Positions 50,797-60,406 of a stretch of DNA of 64,000 nt are shown here, in pieces (position 1 is the stretch's first letter; each line of letters starts with the position of its first letter). The stretch lies in NCBI GenBank assembly GCA_964534125.1, contig CAZHOJ010000003.1:186001-250000 (forward strand), in the 5' to 3' direction. The notes below the pieces were generated by a model that worked only from the letters and a program-made list of their open reading frames with translations, was not told where the DNA came from and searched no databases. This DNA is from 2-02-FULL-55-14 sp964534125 (GTDB lineage: Bacteria; Bacteroidota; Ignavibacteria; UBA10030). The translations under genes and the position numbers were made by a program.

Positions 50797-52155
50797 ATGG
50801 CTGATATGCTCACAGTGACAGACTCAAAGTCAGGCGAGAAGTTCGATGTCCCGAAGGGGATGGTCATTCCCGACAATCTGACGATCATCGACAGCCGGAC
50901 GAAGAAGGAATTCCCTGTGCCGATCGCCGATGAGACCATCAAAGCGATGGACCTGCGGCAGATCAAGGTCAAGGACGATGACTTCGGCATGATGTCCTAC
51001 GATCCCGCCTTCATGAACACGGCCTCGTGCAAGAGCGCCATCACGTTCATCGACGGCGACAAGGGCATCCTCAGGTACCGCGGCTATCCGATCGAACAGC
51101 TCGCGGAGAAGTGCACGTACCTCGAGGTCGCGTACCTCATTCTGTTCGGGGAGCTCCCGACGCAGAAGCAGCTCGACGACTGGGTCAACAACATCACGCA
51201 CCACACGATGCTGCACGAGAACATCAAGAAGTTCATGGAGGGGTTCCATCCGGACGCCCACCCCATGGGGATGCTCGTCAGCACCGTCGGGGCCCTGTCG
51301 ACGTTCTATCCGGACTCCCGGAACATCTCCGATGCGGAATCCAGGATGCTCCAGATCTACCGCCTCATCGGCAAGATGCCGACGATCGGGGCGTATGGCT
51401 ACCGCCATCGCCTGGGATTGCCCTATGTCTACCCGGACAATGAGCTGACCTACCCGGGCAATTTCCTGAACATGCTCTATAAGATGACCGAGCTGAAGTA
51501 CAAGGTCAATCCTGTGCTCGAGCGGGCGCTGGACGTCCTGTTCATCCTCCACGCCGACCACGAACAGAACTGCAGCGCGAACGTCATGCGCAGCATCGGC
51601 AGTTCGCATGCGGACCCGTTCGTCTCGACAGCCGGCGCGGCGGCCGCCCTCTACGGCCCGCTGCATGGCGGAGCGAACGAACAGGTCCTGCGCATGCTGG
51701 CCGAGATCGGCTCGAAGGACAAGGTCCCGGCGTTCATCAAGGAGATCAAGGAAGGAAAGAGCGGACGCCGCCTGATGGGCTTCGGCCACCGGGTCTACAA
51801 GAACTACGATCCGCGCGCCAAGATCATCAAGGAAACGGCCGACCAGGTGTTCGAGGTGACCGGCAGGAACGCCCTGCTCGACATCGCCATCGAACTGGAG
51901 CGGATCGCGCTCGAGGACGAGTACTTCGTGAAGCGGAAGCTGTATCCCAACGTCGACTACTACTCTGGCATCATCTACCAGGCGATGGGATTCCCGACGG
52001 ACGCCTTCACGGTCCTGTTCGCCATCCCGCGGACATCCGGCTGGCTGGCGCAGTGGCAGGAGATGCTCACGGATCCGGAGCAGAAGATCGCCCGGCCGCG
52101 GCAGGTGTACACCGGCTACGACCAGCGCGACTTCGTTCCGATGAAGAAACGCTGA
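50797..52155 (+). CDS. gltA: Citrate synthase (Si type)
   Basis: A 452-residue enzyme condensing acetyl-CoA and oxaloacetate. Catalytic His is in LHADHEQNCSANVMR, the second His in GFGHRVYKNYDPRA and the catalytic Asp in NVDYYSGII. AGGAGAT lies six bases before ATG 50797; the open frame extends 27 bases further upstream with a TTG but the ribosome-binding site decides for ATG. A 31-base hairpin 24 bases after the stop closes the transcript. It is a single gene. Confidence 0.97.
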   Translation: MADMLTVTDSKSGEKFDVPKGMVIPDNLTIIDSRTKKEFPVPIADETIKAMDLRQIKVKDDDFGMMSYDPAFMNTASCKSAITFIDGDKGILRYRGYPIEQLAEKCTYLEVAYLILFGELPTQKQLDDWVNNITHHTMLHENIKKFMEGFHPDAHPMGMLVSTVGALSTFYPDSRNISDAESRMLQIYRLIGKMPTIGAYGYRHRLGLPYVYPDNELTYPGNFLNMLYKMTELKYKVNPVLERALDVLFILHADHEQNCSANVMRSIGSSHADPFVSTAGAAAALYGPLHGGANEQVLRMLAEIGSKDKVPAFIKEIKEGKSGRRLMGFGHRVYKNYDPRAKIIKETADQVFEVTGRNALLDIAIELERIALEDEYFVKRKLYPNVDYYSGIIYQAMGFPTDAFTVLFAIPRTSGWLAQWQEMLTDPEQKIARPRQVYTGYDQRDFVPMKKR

Positions 52156-52179
52156 GCGCTGTCAGCGATACATGCACAC

Positions 52180-52210
52180 GCCGATGCCTCCCACCGCGGG
52201 AGGCATCGGC
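52180..52210 (+). terminator. Terminator after gltA
   Basis: GCCGATGCCTCCC pairs with GGGAGGCATCGGC around a five-base loop, a 13-base-pair stem 24 bases after the citrate synthase stop. The following ATTATTACGG is only weakly U-rich. The radical SAM gene starts 17 bases beyond. Confidence 0.7.
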
Positions 52211-52226
52211 ATTATTACGGTGACCG

Positions 52227-53237
52227 ATGGTCGGCCTCCCCTTCATCCGCCGTTTCGCGGCGAACGCAGTCCGGTTGTCCCTCTTCGCGGGCAAAGTCCC
52301 GCGTCCGCTCATCGTCACATACTTCCCGACCTTCCGCTGCAATCTGTCATGCACCTACTGTGACTATGTGCGTGACGGATACGCCGACCGCCACCCCGAG
52401 CTCGGCACCTCCGATGCGTTGAGACTGCTCGACATCTGCAGGGACGGCGTGCCCTCCATTGCATTCTCGGGCGGAGAACCGCTCATGCGGAAGGACCTGC
52501 CGGCCCTCATCCGGCACGCGCGCGACCTTCGATTCCGCCCGATCTCCCTGTTCACGAACGGTCTTCTTCTGCGAAGGAACCTCGATGTCCTTCAGGATAT
52601 CGACTACCTCCAGATCAGCCTCGATTCGGCAGACCCGGAGGTGCAGGACAAGACCCGCAACCGAACGGGGCTTGGACGCGAGGTGATGGATGTTGTGCGG
52701 GAGATATCCCGGCTGCAGACAATGGCGGGATTCAGGGTGAACCTGAACTGCGTGCTGACGCCCCGGACCATCGATGGCATTGACCGGCTCCTGGACTTTG
52801 CGGAAGAGACCGGCGTCCGTATCTCATGCTCTCCGCAGCTGGATCCGGACGGACTTCCGGATACTGGCTTGCTATCGGAGGATGTCCTTCCCCGCTATCG
52901 CCGGGCCATCGATGCTGTGAGGTCTTTCAAGCGAAGGACGCGAGCAGTGATCGACATCGACCCCTTCCTCTCGAATCTCCACTCCCTCCGAGCGGGGCCG
53001 TGTCTGCCGACACTCACACCGCGCGTCTATCCTGACGGATCGCTGCGGCTCCCTTGCGCCGTCAACGCGCGTCATCGGCCGAACGTACTCGCCCTGGGAT
53101 CGTGGCAGGCCGTGTGGGACGAGATCGTGGCGAGGACCGCACCATGTGCCAAACCCTGCCTTCTCCCGTGTTACCAGGAAGCTTCCCAGCTCCAGCTTCA
53201 CCCCTGGTCGGTCGTGCAGGAATTCCTCCCCTCATGA
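52227..53237 (+). CDS. Radical SAM enzyme with C-terminal Cys cluster
   Basis: A 336-residue enzyme. CNLSCTYC (C38/C42/C45) binds the radical [4Fe-4S] cluster, FSGGEPLMR follows, and the C-terminus has AGPCLPTL, RLPCAVN and CAKPCLLPC, a SPASM-like auxiliary cluster pattern. Such proteins modify peptides or small molecules; similarity to lipid-modifying or quinohaemoprotein-type family members is not strong enough to choose. The stop overlaps the convergent B12-type radical SAM gene by six bases. Confidence 0.85.
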   Translation: MVGLPFIRRFAANAVRLSLFAGKVPRPLIVTYFPTFRCNLSCTYCDYVRDGYADRHPELGTSDALRLLDICRDGVPSIAFSGGEPLMRKDLPALIRHARDLRFRPISLFTNGLLLRRNLDVLQDIDYLQISLDSADPEVQDKTRNRTGLGREVMDVVREISRLQTMAGFRVNLNCVLTPRTIDGIDRLLDFAEETGVRISCSPQLDPDGLPDTGLLSEDVLPRYRRAIDAVRSFKRRTRAVIDIDPFLSNLHSLRAGPCLPTLTPRVYPDGSLRLPCAVNARHRPNVLALGSWQAVWDEIVARTAPCAKPCLLPCYQEASQLQLHPWSVVQEFLPS

Positions 53238-54560
53238 CGCCATCGTCCCTGCCGACCGAAGACGTGCCCTGTATGACAGGTTCAGCGGTATTGTCGCTTT
53301 CATGACAGTATCGACCGGCAGATAGGCCAGCTCCTGCAGTATCCGGCGGGATATTCTCTTCTTCGAATAGAACTCCGACAGCACGCGATCGTGACCGTCC
53401 TGCAGCTGCTGCGCGCTCATGTTCCGGGGATCGAAGACAACGTTGCTGAAGTTGTAGTGCGACCAATCCCTGTCCGTGATCCGTCCCGAGAGATCCATCT
53501 CGTCATACAGTGGCGTACCGGGAAACGGCGTCAGGATGGTCGCCTGAAGCGCATCGGCGTTGACCTCGTCGAGGAAGTTCAGCGTCCTGTCGAAGACGTC
53601 GGGTCCATCCCAATCGTAGCCGAACACCATCCCAACGATGACGCCGATACCCGACCGATGGATCCGTTCCAGAGCCCATGCATACTCCTTCGACGTATTG
53701 ATGTCCTTGTTCCATTCCCGCAGGTTGTCCTGCGAGAGCGATTCCAGCCCGATGAACAATCCGCGGCACCCGCTCGCGGCAGCAGCACGCAGAAGCTCTT
53801 CGTCATAGGCGATACGGATGCTCACCTGACTGAACCACCGTTTCTGCAACGGGGCCATCGCCCGGAACAGCTCCAGGGCATAGTCCCGGTTGGAGGTCAT
53901 GTTATCATCCATGAAGAGCACATATCTCTGGAGGCCCCGCAGTTCTTCGACAACCTCCCCGACCGGCCGCGTCCTGAAGCGCCTGTTGAAGAATGTGGAA
54001 ATCGAACAGAAGCTGCAGCCATGAGGACACCCCCTCGTCGCCTGCACGGCATCGACAGGAGCATACAGGCCGCGCCTGACGAGCGATCTGTCCGGCACGG
54101 GCAATCCTTTCAGGCTCACCTGCCTCGGTCCGTAGGTCCGTTTCAGCGTCCCGGTCCGGAAGTCCCGTATCATCTCGCTGACGGTCCCTTCCGCGTCGCC
54201 GATACACACTGCGTCAGCATGCTGTACTGCTTCGCCAGGGAGGAGCGAGGGATGATATCCTCCCATGATGACGGTCTTTCCTTTCGCCCGAAACCGGTCC
54301 GCGATGGCATATGCCCTTGGCGCATTGAACGTCATAAAGGACAGGCCTATGATGTCTGCATCGGTGTCGAAATCTATCGGTTCGATGTCCTCGTCGACGA
54401 TGCGGACCTCGACGTCGGGCGGCATGGCGGCCGCGACATACAGGCTCGAGAGCATGGAGAACCGGAAGTACCGGGTCTTCGCCGATGGGGCGTGGCCGTC
54501 CCGCACCCGCCACTCCCGTGCGGTCGGATTGATGAGAAGTACTCGCATTGAGGCGCTCAT
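53232..54560 (-). CDS. B12-binding-domain radical SAM enzyme
   Basis: A 442-residue protein. Residues about 1-140 form a cobalamin-binding Rossmann domain (LLINPTAR, 'MGGYHPSLLP') and CPHGCSFC (C178/C182/C185) starts the radical SAM barrel; LFMDDNMTSNRD and GLESLSQDNLREWNKD are typical of the BchE/hopanoid/methyltransferase-type class. Members methylate or rearrange lipids, porphyrins or peptides; substrate not identified. It is convergent with the SPASM-like radical SAM gene (six-base stop overlap), and they may share substrate or cofactor needs. Confidence 0.88.
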   Translation of the reverse strand: MSASMRVLLINPTAREWRVRDGHAPSAKTRYFRFSMLSSLYVAAAMPPDVEVRIVDEDIEPIDFDTDADIIGLSFMTFNAPRAYAIADRFRAKGKTVIMGGYHPSLLPGEAVQHADAVCIGDAEGTVSEMIRDFRTGTLKRTYGPRQVSLKGLPVPDRSLVRRGLYAPVDAVQATRGCPHGCSFCSISTFFNRRFRTRPVGEVVEELRGLQRYVLFMDDNMTSNRDYALELFRAMAPLQKRWFSQVSIRIAYDEELLRAAAASGCRGLFIGLESLSQDNLREWNKDINTSKEYAWALERIHRSGIGVIVGMVFGYDWDGPDVFDRTLNFLDEVNADALQATILTPFPGTPLYDEMDLSGRITDRDWSHYNFSNVVFDPRNMSAQQLQDGHDRVLSEFYSKKRISRRILQELAYLPVDTVMKATIPLNLSYRARLRSAGTMAS

Positions 54561-54777
54561 AGGACAGCTCCCTTTTTCGGAAAAGCTACAAAGAGGGCCA
54601 TCTCACATTGTCACAGCGATGTCATGATCACGTCATGTTGAACGCTGCGCCGGGGACTCTTCAGCCGTTCCTGAAAGATACAAAATCCGGGATTCTCTAC
54701 CCCCTCCACATCCCTTTCCCTTCTGCACCAATTGTTCGTACCTTACTCCCTCCTCCTGTACGTGATGGAGAAAGCCC

Positions 54778-55950
54778 ATGGTGCTCTTCCTCCTCTTTGC
54801 GATCCTCTTCCAGGCAATGCCTACGGTCTCTTCGTTCCTGCGCCATCTTGAATCGCGTCCACTCACCGCCCGGCACGAGGTGGTGGAGAAGTTCTTCGCC
54901 AAACATCCGGCCACACCGGTCATCGAGCAGGACAGCATCGTCTGGTTCTTCTACCATGGACCGGCCCAGGTGGTCGCAGTCACCGGCGACCTGCAGCACG
55001 CATGGAGCCTGCCCGACACGATGACCAAGATCGGCTGCGGCGACGAAGGACTTTTCTACCGGAGGTACATTGTCCCGCCGGATGCCCGAGTGGACTACAA
55101 GCTCGTTGTAGACGGCAGAGAGATCCTCGATCCGATGAATCCCCGCACAGCACCGAGCGGCTTCGGCGACCACTCGGAGCTCCGCATGCCCCGGTTCACG
55201 TCAGATCGGTCCCTCCGGGAACGGACCGGCGTTCAGAAAGGCTCCCTGGACACTCTGCAATTTGTCAGCCGGAATCCCGGCATCAGACCACGGCCCGTCC
55301 TTATCTATACGCCAGCGGGTTACAGCGATACGCTTTGGTATCCGACCGTCTACGTGCATGACGGCCGCGACGCGATCGACTTTGCCCTCATGCCCCGAGT
55401 CCTCGACAACCTGGTCGCAGACGGCGCGATCAGGCCGCTCATCGCGGTGTTCATCCCTCCTGTCGAACGCTCGGATGAGTATATCCATGCCAGGCATATC
55501 GCTTTCGGAGATGCACTCTGCGACGAGCTCGTACCGATGATCGATAGGACGTACCGGACATCGATGAGGCCGGAGGACCGCCTCATGATGGGGATCTCCA
55601 ACGGAGGACACATCTCGCTCAGGACGGTCCTGCGGCGCCCGGACACGTTCCTGAATGCGGCAGGACAATCGAGCACGCCGACGCACGACCTGTTCTTCGG
55701 CATCGACAGGGCCCTCCAGGCCGAGGCCTCACGGCCTGCATTCCGGCTCTACCTGGATGTCGGTGTGTACGACCTTGGCATGGGAGAAGCATGGAGCTTT
55801 CTGGAGGGGAACAGGGCCATCCATCGGGCCCTGCTCACGCATGAGCAGCCTCATGTGTATCATGAGTTCAACGACGGGCACCAGTGGGCGAACTGGAGGG
55901 AACGAACGGCCGAGATCTTAGAGTGGTTTGTGCAGCGAACGACCAGGTGA
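54778..55950 (+). CDS. Fes/CE1-like esterase with N-terminal E-set-like domain
   Basis: A 390-residue protein. N-terminal hydrophobic segment (VLFLLFAILFQAM) is a signal or anchor. An early domain (about 45-135; 'VVAVTGDLQHAWSLPDTMTKIG' and YKLVVDGREILDPMNPR) is a CBM48/E-set-like beta sandwich, as in enterochelin esterases. The C-terminal alpha/beta hydrolase has S274 in GISNGGH and H368 in DGHQWANW. It resembles siderophore or feruloyl esterases; substrate uncertain. A single gene. Confidence 0.87.
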   Translation: MVLFLLFAILFQAMPTVSSFLRHLESRPLTARHEVVEKFFAKHPATPVIEQDSIVWFFYHGPAQVVAVTGDLQHAWSLPDTMTKIGCGDEGLFYRRYIVPPDARVDYKLVVDGREILDPMNPRTAPSGFGDHSELRMPRFTSDRSLRERTGVQKGSLDTLQFVSRNPGIRPRPVLIYTPAGYSDTLWYPTVYVHDGRDAIDFALMPRVLDNLVADGAIRPLIAVFIPPVERSDEYIHARHIAFGDALCDELVPMIDRTYRTSMRPEDRLMMGISNGGHISLRTVLRRPDTFLNAAGQSSTPTHDLFFGIDRALQAEASRPAFRLYLDVGVYDLGMGEAWSFLEGNRAIHRALLTHEQPHVYHEFNDGHQWANWRERTAEILEWFVQRTTR

Positions 55951-56058
55951 TCGCACGGGCCCGCATATGGTGCCGCTGCCGAAAGTCAACTTTTCCATCC
56001 CGGCTGCGTAGAACCGACGGTAGTCCCTGATACTATTCGACCGGAGAAAAGACCTCTC

Positions 56059-56475
56059 ATGGAAAAACACATCACGCTTGTCGGAGTCTTGAACATCGTG
56101 TACCGTTCGTGGACGGCATTTGCCGGCTTCGTCGTCCTGGCCCTGGGCCTGAGCTTCGAGACCATCATGCGCTGGCTACAGGAGGAGCGCATCATCGGAT
56201 ACCACGAGTTCCACGATATCCCGGAATTCGTCTTCGACCTGGTCCCGTGCGTGCTTGTCAGCATCAGCGTGCTCATGCTCGTCGTCTCACTGGCAGGCAT
56301 TATCGGCGGCATTGGCGTGCTTCGCAGGCGGGAATGGGGCAGGATCACCCTCCTGATCGTCTCCTTCTTCAATCTCCTCCGTGTCCCGCTGGGAACGATC
56401 CTCGGCGCCTATACGCTCTGGGCGCTCATGAATGATGAGGTGATCCGGTTGTTCGATCGGCCGCCCGGTTCCTGA
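56059..56475 (+). CDS. Small membrane protein of unknown function
   Basis: A 138-residue protein with three helices (about 17-35, 62-90 and 100-123) and charged loops (RWLQEERIIGYHEFHD between the first two). This architecture recurs in unnamed Bacteroidota/Ignavibacteria proteins, but no function is known to me. A single gene before the disrupted ClC channel gene; 83 bases separate them. Confidence 0.7.
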   Translation: MEKHITLVGVLNIVYRSWTAFAGFVVLALGLSFETIMRWLQEERIIGYHEFHDIPEFVFDLVPCVLVSISVLMLVVSLAGIIGGIGVLRRREWGRITLLIVSFFNLLRVPLGTILGAYTLWALMNDEVIRLFDRPPGS

Positions 56476-56557
56476 CCGTCCGCCCGTTGTCTGCTCGTGT
56501 GCCTCCGGGCCTGCCAGCTGTGCAGGTCCGGTTGCATTTCAGCGTACTTGTCCTTAC

Positions 56558-57561
56558 TTGAAGGAAGTTCTCTCGAGTTCCTTCACCGATCGGACCCCTC
56601 CTTCAGTGCAGATCCAGCCCATCATTCAGCGCTTCAGATTCCTGTTCGACGTCTCCCGTTTCCGCAACTGGCTCGTATATGGCACCATCATCGGCTTCCT
56701 GTCGGGGATCGGGGCCATCGTGTTCACGTGGGGGATCGACATGTGCTCAGAGTTCGCGATGGGCACGATCGCTGCATACAACATGGCCCGTCCCGGGTTC
56801 GAAGGGAACGGTTTCCCGGATTCGGTCGGGTCGTTGCAGCACTGGCTCTTCCTCATCGTTCCAGCCGTCGGGGGACTCATCGTCGGATGGCTCGTGTATA
56901 CCTTCGCTCCGGAAACCGAGGGACACGGCACGGATGAGGTGATCCGCTCCTTCCACCGCGAAGGCGGGGATATCCGGGCCCGCGTGCCCGTCATCAAGAC
57001 CCTGTCCTCGGTCTGATCGAGGCGGGGATCGGGCTCCTTTTCATTCGCTCTTTCTATTATATGCGTGAGAAGGTGTTCCGGAAGCTCGAGATCAAGCGCC
57101 ACTTCAAGCCCGCGCTGGGCGGACTCCTGCTTGGGATCCTCGCGTTCTACTTTCCCCCCATCCTCGGGTCCAGTTATGGTTGGGTACAGATGGCCCTGTA
57201 CGGCAAGGTCGCGCTCTGGGCGATGATCCTCTTCCCTTTTCTGAAGATCCTGGCGACGAACTTCACGATCGGTTCCGGCGGCATCGGCGGCGTGTTCGCC
57301 CCTTCGCTCGCCATCGGCGGCATGGTCGGAGGCGCGTTCGGAGCCATCTGCGCACCGCTCCTCCCCCACGACCGCGTGCCGGGGATGCTTGTCGGGCAGA
57401 ATCTGAACGATGCGATCGATATCTTCAACGAGTACGGGTTCGACGAGATCCCTGTCTACGAGAAGAGGAACGAGCCGCCGGTGGGTCGCCTGCGGAAGAA
57501 AGACCTGCTGCTGGCGACCAGTGCAGAGCTCGGGCGGAAGGCAAAGACCAGCAAGAAATAG
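56558..57561 (+). pseudogene. Decayed ClC-type chloride channel/antiporter gene with two internal deletions
   Basis: The first part (56558-57016) encodes 152 residues of a ClC N-terminus, ending RARVPVIKTLSSV-stop where the selectivity motif GSGGSxGREGP should follow. The second part, in another frame (readable from 57004: VLGLIEAGIGLLFIRSFYYMREKVFRKLEIKRHF in pieces), gives the later helices with IGSGGIGGVFAPSLAIGG, then jumps from GAICAPLLPHDR into a CBS-domain end (NDAIDIFNEYGFDEIPVYE). Thus about 130 residues with a frame change and later about 200 residues are missing compared with normal ClC (over 550 residues). GTCCTCGG occurs at the first junction and could have mediated the deletion. 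An assembly collapse is possible. Confidence 0.8.
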
Positions 57562-57593
57562 GACCGACAACCACCACCTGCAAGAGGGAAGAT

Positions 57594-58940
57594 ATGAAAC
57601 GCACCAGACGCACCTTTCTTCGATCGTTGGGCACTGCCGCGACCGCTCTCTCCGCCTCCCGCCTCCTCGCGGCTCCCCCTTCCCGCCCCGCAGCCTCCCT
57701 TCAGCGCACGCACTCCCCGACCGATGACCGCGCCATCACAGTCGCGTTGATCGGTGCGGGAGGCATGGGAATGGTCGATATGAAGACCGCACTGACCATC
57801 CCCAACGTCCGGATCGGCGGTGTGTGCGACCTGTATTCCGGCCGTCTGGAAAAAGCAAAAGAGACCTGGGGACCGGACCTCTTCGTGACCCGTGACCACA
57901 CGGACCTGCTCAAACGGCCGGATATCGATGCGGTGATCATCGGGACACCCGACCACTGGCATGCACGCATCAGCATCGATGCGCTCGAGGCCGGTAAGCA
58001 TGTGTACTGCGAAAAGCCGATGGTCCACTCCGTGGACGAAGGCCAAGCCGTCATCAAGGCCTGGAAACGGTCAGGGAAGGTCTTCATGGTCGGAAGTCAG
58101 GGCCTCTCTTCGCTCGGGAATGAGAAGGCCCGGCAGCTCCTTGCCGAAGGGGCGATCGGCGACCTGAACTATGCGGAAGGCTTCTGGGCCCGGCATTCCC
58201 CTCTCGGCGCCTGGCAGTATCCCATTCCTGACGACGCATCTCCCGACACGGTCGACTGGGACCGCTTCATCGCCACCACGACGAAACGCCCCTTCGACGC
58301 AATGCGGTTCTTCCGGTGGCGGAATTATCTCGACTACGGCACGGGCATGTCGGGGGACCTGTTCGTCCACCTGTTCTCGAGCCTTCATTTTATCACGAAC
58401 TCCCCGGGGCCGGACCAGATCCTCGCGACCGGCGGACTCCGCTACTGGAAGGACGGCCGCGAGGTGCCCGACGTACTTGTCGGAACGTTCAACTACCCGG
58501 AACGAAAGCAGCATCCGGGGTTCACGCTGTCGCTCCGATGCAATTTCGTGGATGGCACGAGCGGGACGACCTACCTGCGCCTCGTCGGCAGCAAGGGATC
58601 GATGGACGTGAAATGGGAAGAGGTCGTCGTCAAGCTGAACGAGACCGTCTCCGATGACGATCCGTTCACGAAGGAAAAACAGGCCGAAGGAGACGGGCAG
58701 AAGGACAGGAAGCGGATGCTCCCGCCGCAGGAGATGGTGTACAGAGCAGAGGAGGGATATCTTGGAGCATTGTATGATCACCACTACAATTTCATCTCGG
58801 CGATCAGGAACGGAGGCACGGTGGTGGAGGACCCTGCGTTCGGCCTCAGGGCCGCTGCACCGGCACTGCTCTGCAACGACAGCTATGCCCGCGCGTCCTT
58901 CATCGCATGGGACCCGGTGAACATGATGGTCAAAGGATAG
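57594..58940 (+). CDS. Tat-exported Gfo/Idh/MocA family oxidoreductase
   Basis: A 448-residue protein. RRTFLRSLGTAATALSASRLL (given in pieces: RRTFLR, then SLGTAATAL) is a twin-arginine signal. ALIGAGGMGMVDM is the NAD(P)-binding fold, VYCEKPMVH the family Glu-Lys-Pro, and the C-terminal alpha/beta domain contains LRYWKDGREVPDVL. Exported members oxidise sugars or glycosides, often at C3. ATG 57594 follows AGAGGG. The DUF1080 gene follows by eight bases, so the two make a likely 3-keto-glycoside pathway. Confidence 0.9.
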   Translation: MKRTRRTFLRSLGTAATALSASRLLAAPPSRPAASLQRTHSPTDDRAITVALIGAGGMGMVDMKTALTIPNVRIGGVCDLYSGRLEKAKETWGPDLFVTRDHTDLLKRPDIDAVIIGTPDHWHARISIDALEAGKHVYCEKPMVHSVDEGQAVIKAWKRSGKVFMVGSQGLSSLGNEKARQLLAEGAIGDLNYAEGFWARHSPLGAWQYPIPDDASPDTVDWDRFIATTTKRPFDAMRFFRWRNYLDYGTGMSGDLFVHLFSSLHFITNSPGPDQILATGGLRYWKDGREVPDVLVGTFNYPERKQHPGFTLSLRCNFVDGTSGTTYLRLVGSKGSMDVKWEEVVVKLNETVSDDDPFTKEKQAEGDGQKDRKRMLPPQEMVYRAEEGYLGALYDHHYNFISAIRNGGTVVEDPAFGLRAAAPALLCNDSYARASFIAWDPVNMMVKG

Positions 58941-58948
58941 GTGAGGAC

Positions 58949-59674
58949 ATGAACACGACCAAAGTTCTCGTGATAGCTTCACTTCTGCTGCTTCTCGCAT
59001 GCAGAACAACAGAACAATACCAGCCAGCCAACACGCTGACAGACGCCGAGAAGGCCGATGGATGGATGCTCCTGTTCGACGGGACCTCCACTGATGGATG
59101 GAGAGGCTTCAACGAACAGAGCCTGCCCGAAGGGTGGCTGGTCGAGAACGGCACGCTCACCTCGCTCGGGAAGGGCGGGGATATCGGCGGCGACATCGTG
59201 TACGCCCCGGATGCGTTCGGCAACTTCGACCTTCGTCTGGACTGGATGCTTTCGGAGGGCGGGAACAGCGGCATCTTCTACCATGTCGTCGAGGGAGGTT
59301 CCTACAAGGCGCCGTACGAAACTGCTCCCGAGTATCAGGTGATCGATGACCTGAATTTCCCCGAGCCGCTCGAACCATGGCAACAGGTCGGCGCCGACTA
59401 CGCCATGTATCTGCCCGACAGCGGGAAACCGGTGAAGCCCGCAGGTGAATGGAACTCCAGCCGCATCGTCTTCACACCCGACAGCGTCATCTACTGCCTC
59501 AACGGAGAGGTGACTGTCCGGTTCGTCCCGTGGTCCGAGGACTGGCAACAACGGAAGATGGAGGGGAAGTGGAAGGACTATCCTGACTACGGTGTCGCAC
59601 GCTCAGGACTCATCGGCCTGCAGGACCACGGCAGTGTCATCCGCTACAAGAACATCAAGGTCCGGAAGCTCTGA
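58949..59674 (+). CDS. DUF1080 lipoprotein (3-keto-disaccharide hydrolase family)
   Basis: A 241-residue lipoprotein (LLLLLAC lipobox, Cys18). The concanavalin-like domain shows DGWMLLFDGTSTDGWRGF, NSGIFYHVV, PEYQVIDD and GLIGLQDHGSVIRYKNIKV, all signatures of DUF1080. Family members cleave 3-keto-glycosides produced by a Gfo/Idh/MocA enzyme, which here is encoded eight bases upstream. ATG 58949 follows GAGGAC with short spacing. The pair is probably periplasmic/outer-membrane facing and acts on glucosides or disaccharides. Confidence 0.92.
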   Translation: MNTTKVLVIASLLLLLACRTTEQYQPANTLTDAEKADGWMLLFDGTSTDGWRGFNEQSLPEGWLVENGTLTSLGKGGDIGGDIVYAPDAFGNFDLRLDWMLSEGGNSGIFYHVVEGGSYKAPYETAPEYQVIDDLNFPEPLEPWQQVGADYAMYLPDSGKPVKPAGEWNSSRIVFTPDSVIYCLNGEVTVRFVPWSEDWQQRKMEGKWKDYPDYGVARSGLIGLQDHGSVIRYKNIKVRKL

Positions 59675-59710
59675 GCGATCCTTCGCTGGAAGCGCCTGCC
59701 CGATATCCTG

Positions 59711-60394
59711 CTATCCTGCGGGTACGCGGCTCCTGAAGTTCGATCTGAACGACAGTCCGAGAGCCAGAACGAGGAGAGTCATCCCGACCGCGAAGATGCC
59801 ATACGGATATGGCTCTGGAGGCATTCCGTGCAGGCCAGCGTTCGTATCGGCCATGAAGGTCCAGAGTATCAGTGCACATCCTGCGACACTGCCTGGCCAG
59901 GACATCGCATGGGGACGAAACGGTCGGCTGCGCTCGACCTGAACGATCATGCAACCGGCGGCGATGAGGAGAAGCGAGATGAGAACGGGGGCAATGACCG
60001 GACCGATCCATGGGAGGGGCAACAGAAAAAGGATGTCGAGTTCGAGGAGTGACGACGGCCATGCGATCGCCACGAGGAGCCAGACGTAGTAAAAGATATC
60101 CCACACGCCGAACGCGATGGCAAAGTGAGCAAAGCGTTCCCAGCGTGACCGGCCTGCGAGGATACCCACCGTCAGAAGCATGATGATCGTCGCGAACTCA
60201 CGCACAAGCTCAACGACAACGTGCGGCTGACTGATGGCCTTCAGCGGAAACGTGAAGCCCTCGGGATAGTAGATCTCACGAAGATAGACGACGACCGATG
60301 ACTCCACCCACGCGAATGCCACAGCAAAGGCGACGACCGGGACGCATGTTCTCCATGGAAAAGCCAGTTCTGCCTGGTGAGAATCTCGTGTCAT
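59711..60394 (-). CDS. Multi-helix membrane protein of unknown function
   Basis: A 227-residue protein with six probable helices (about 17-35, 60-80, 88-108, 118-140, 152-170, 197-215). Hydrophobic patches include VVAFAVAFAWVESSVVVYL and ALILWTFMADTNAG. No catalytic motif recognised. It converges on the DUF1080 gene and follows the polyferredoxin gene in the same direction with a 12-base gap, so it may be co-transcribed with it. Confidence 0.7.
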   Translation of the reverse strand: MTRDSHQAELAFPWRTCVPVVAFAVAFAWVESSVVVYLREIYYPEGFTFPLKAISQPHVVVELVREFATIIMLLTVGILAGRSRWERFAHFAIAFGVWDIFYYVWLLVAIAWPSSLLELDILFLLPLPWIGPVIAPVLISLLLIAAGCMIVQVERSRPFRPHAMSWPGSVAGCALILWTFMADTNAGLHGMPPEPYPYGIFAVGMTLLVLALGLSFRSNFRSRVPAG

Positions 60395-60406
60395 GTCCGG
60401 GATGCC

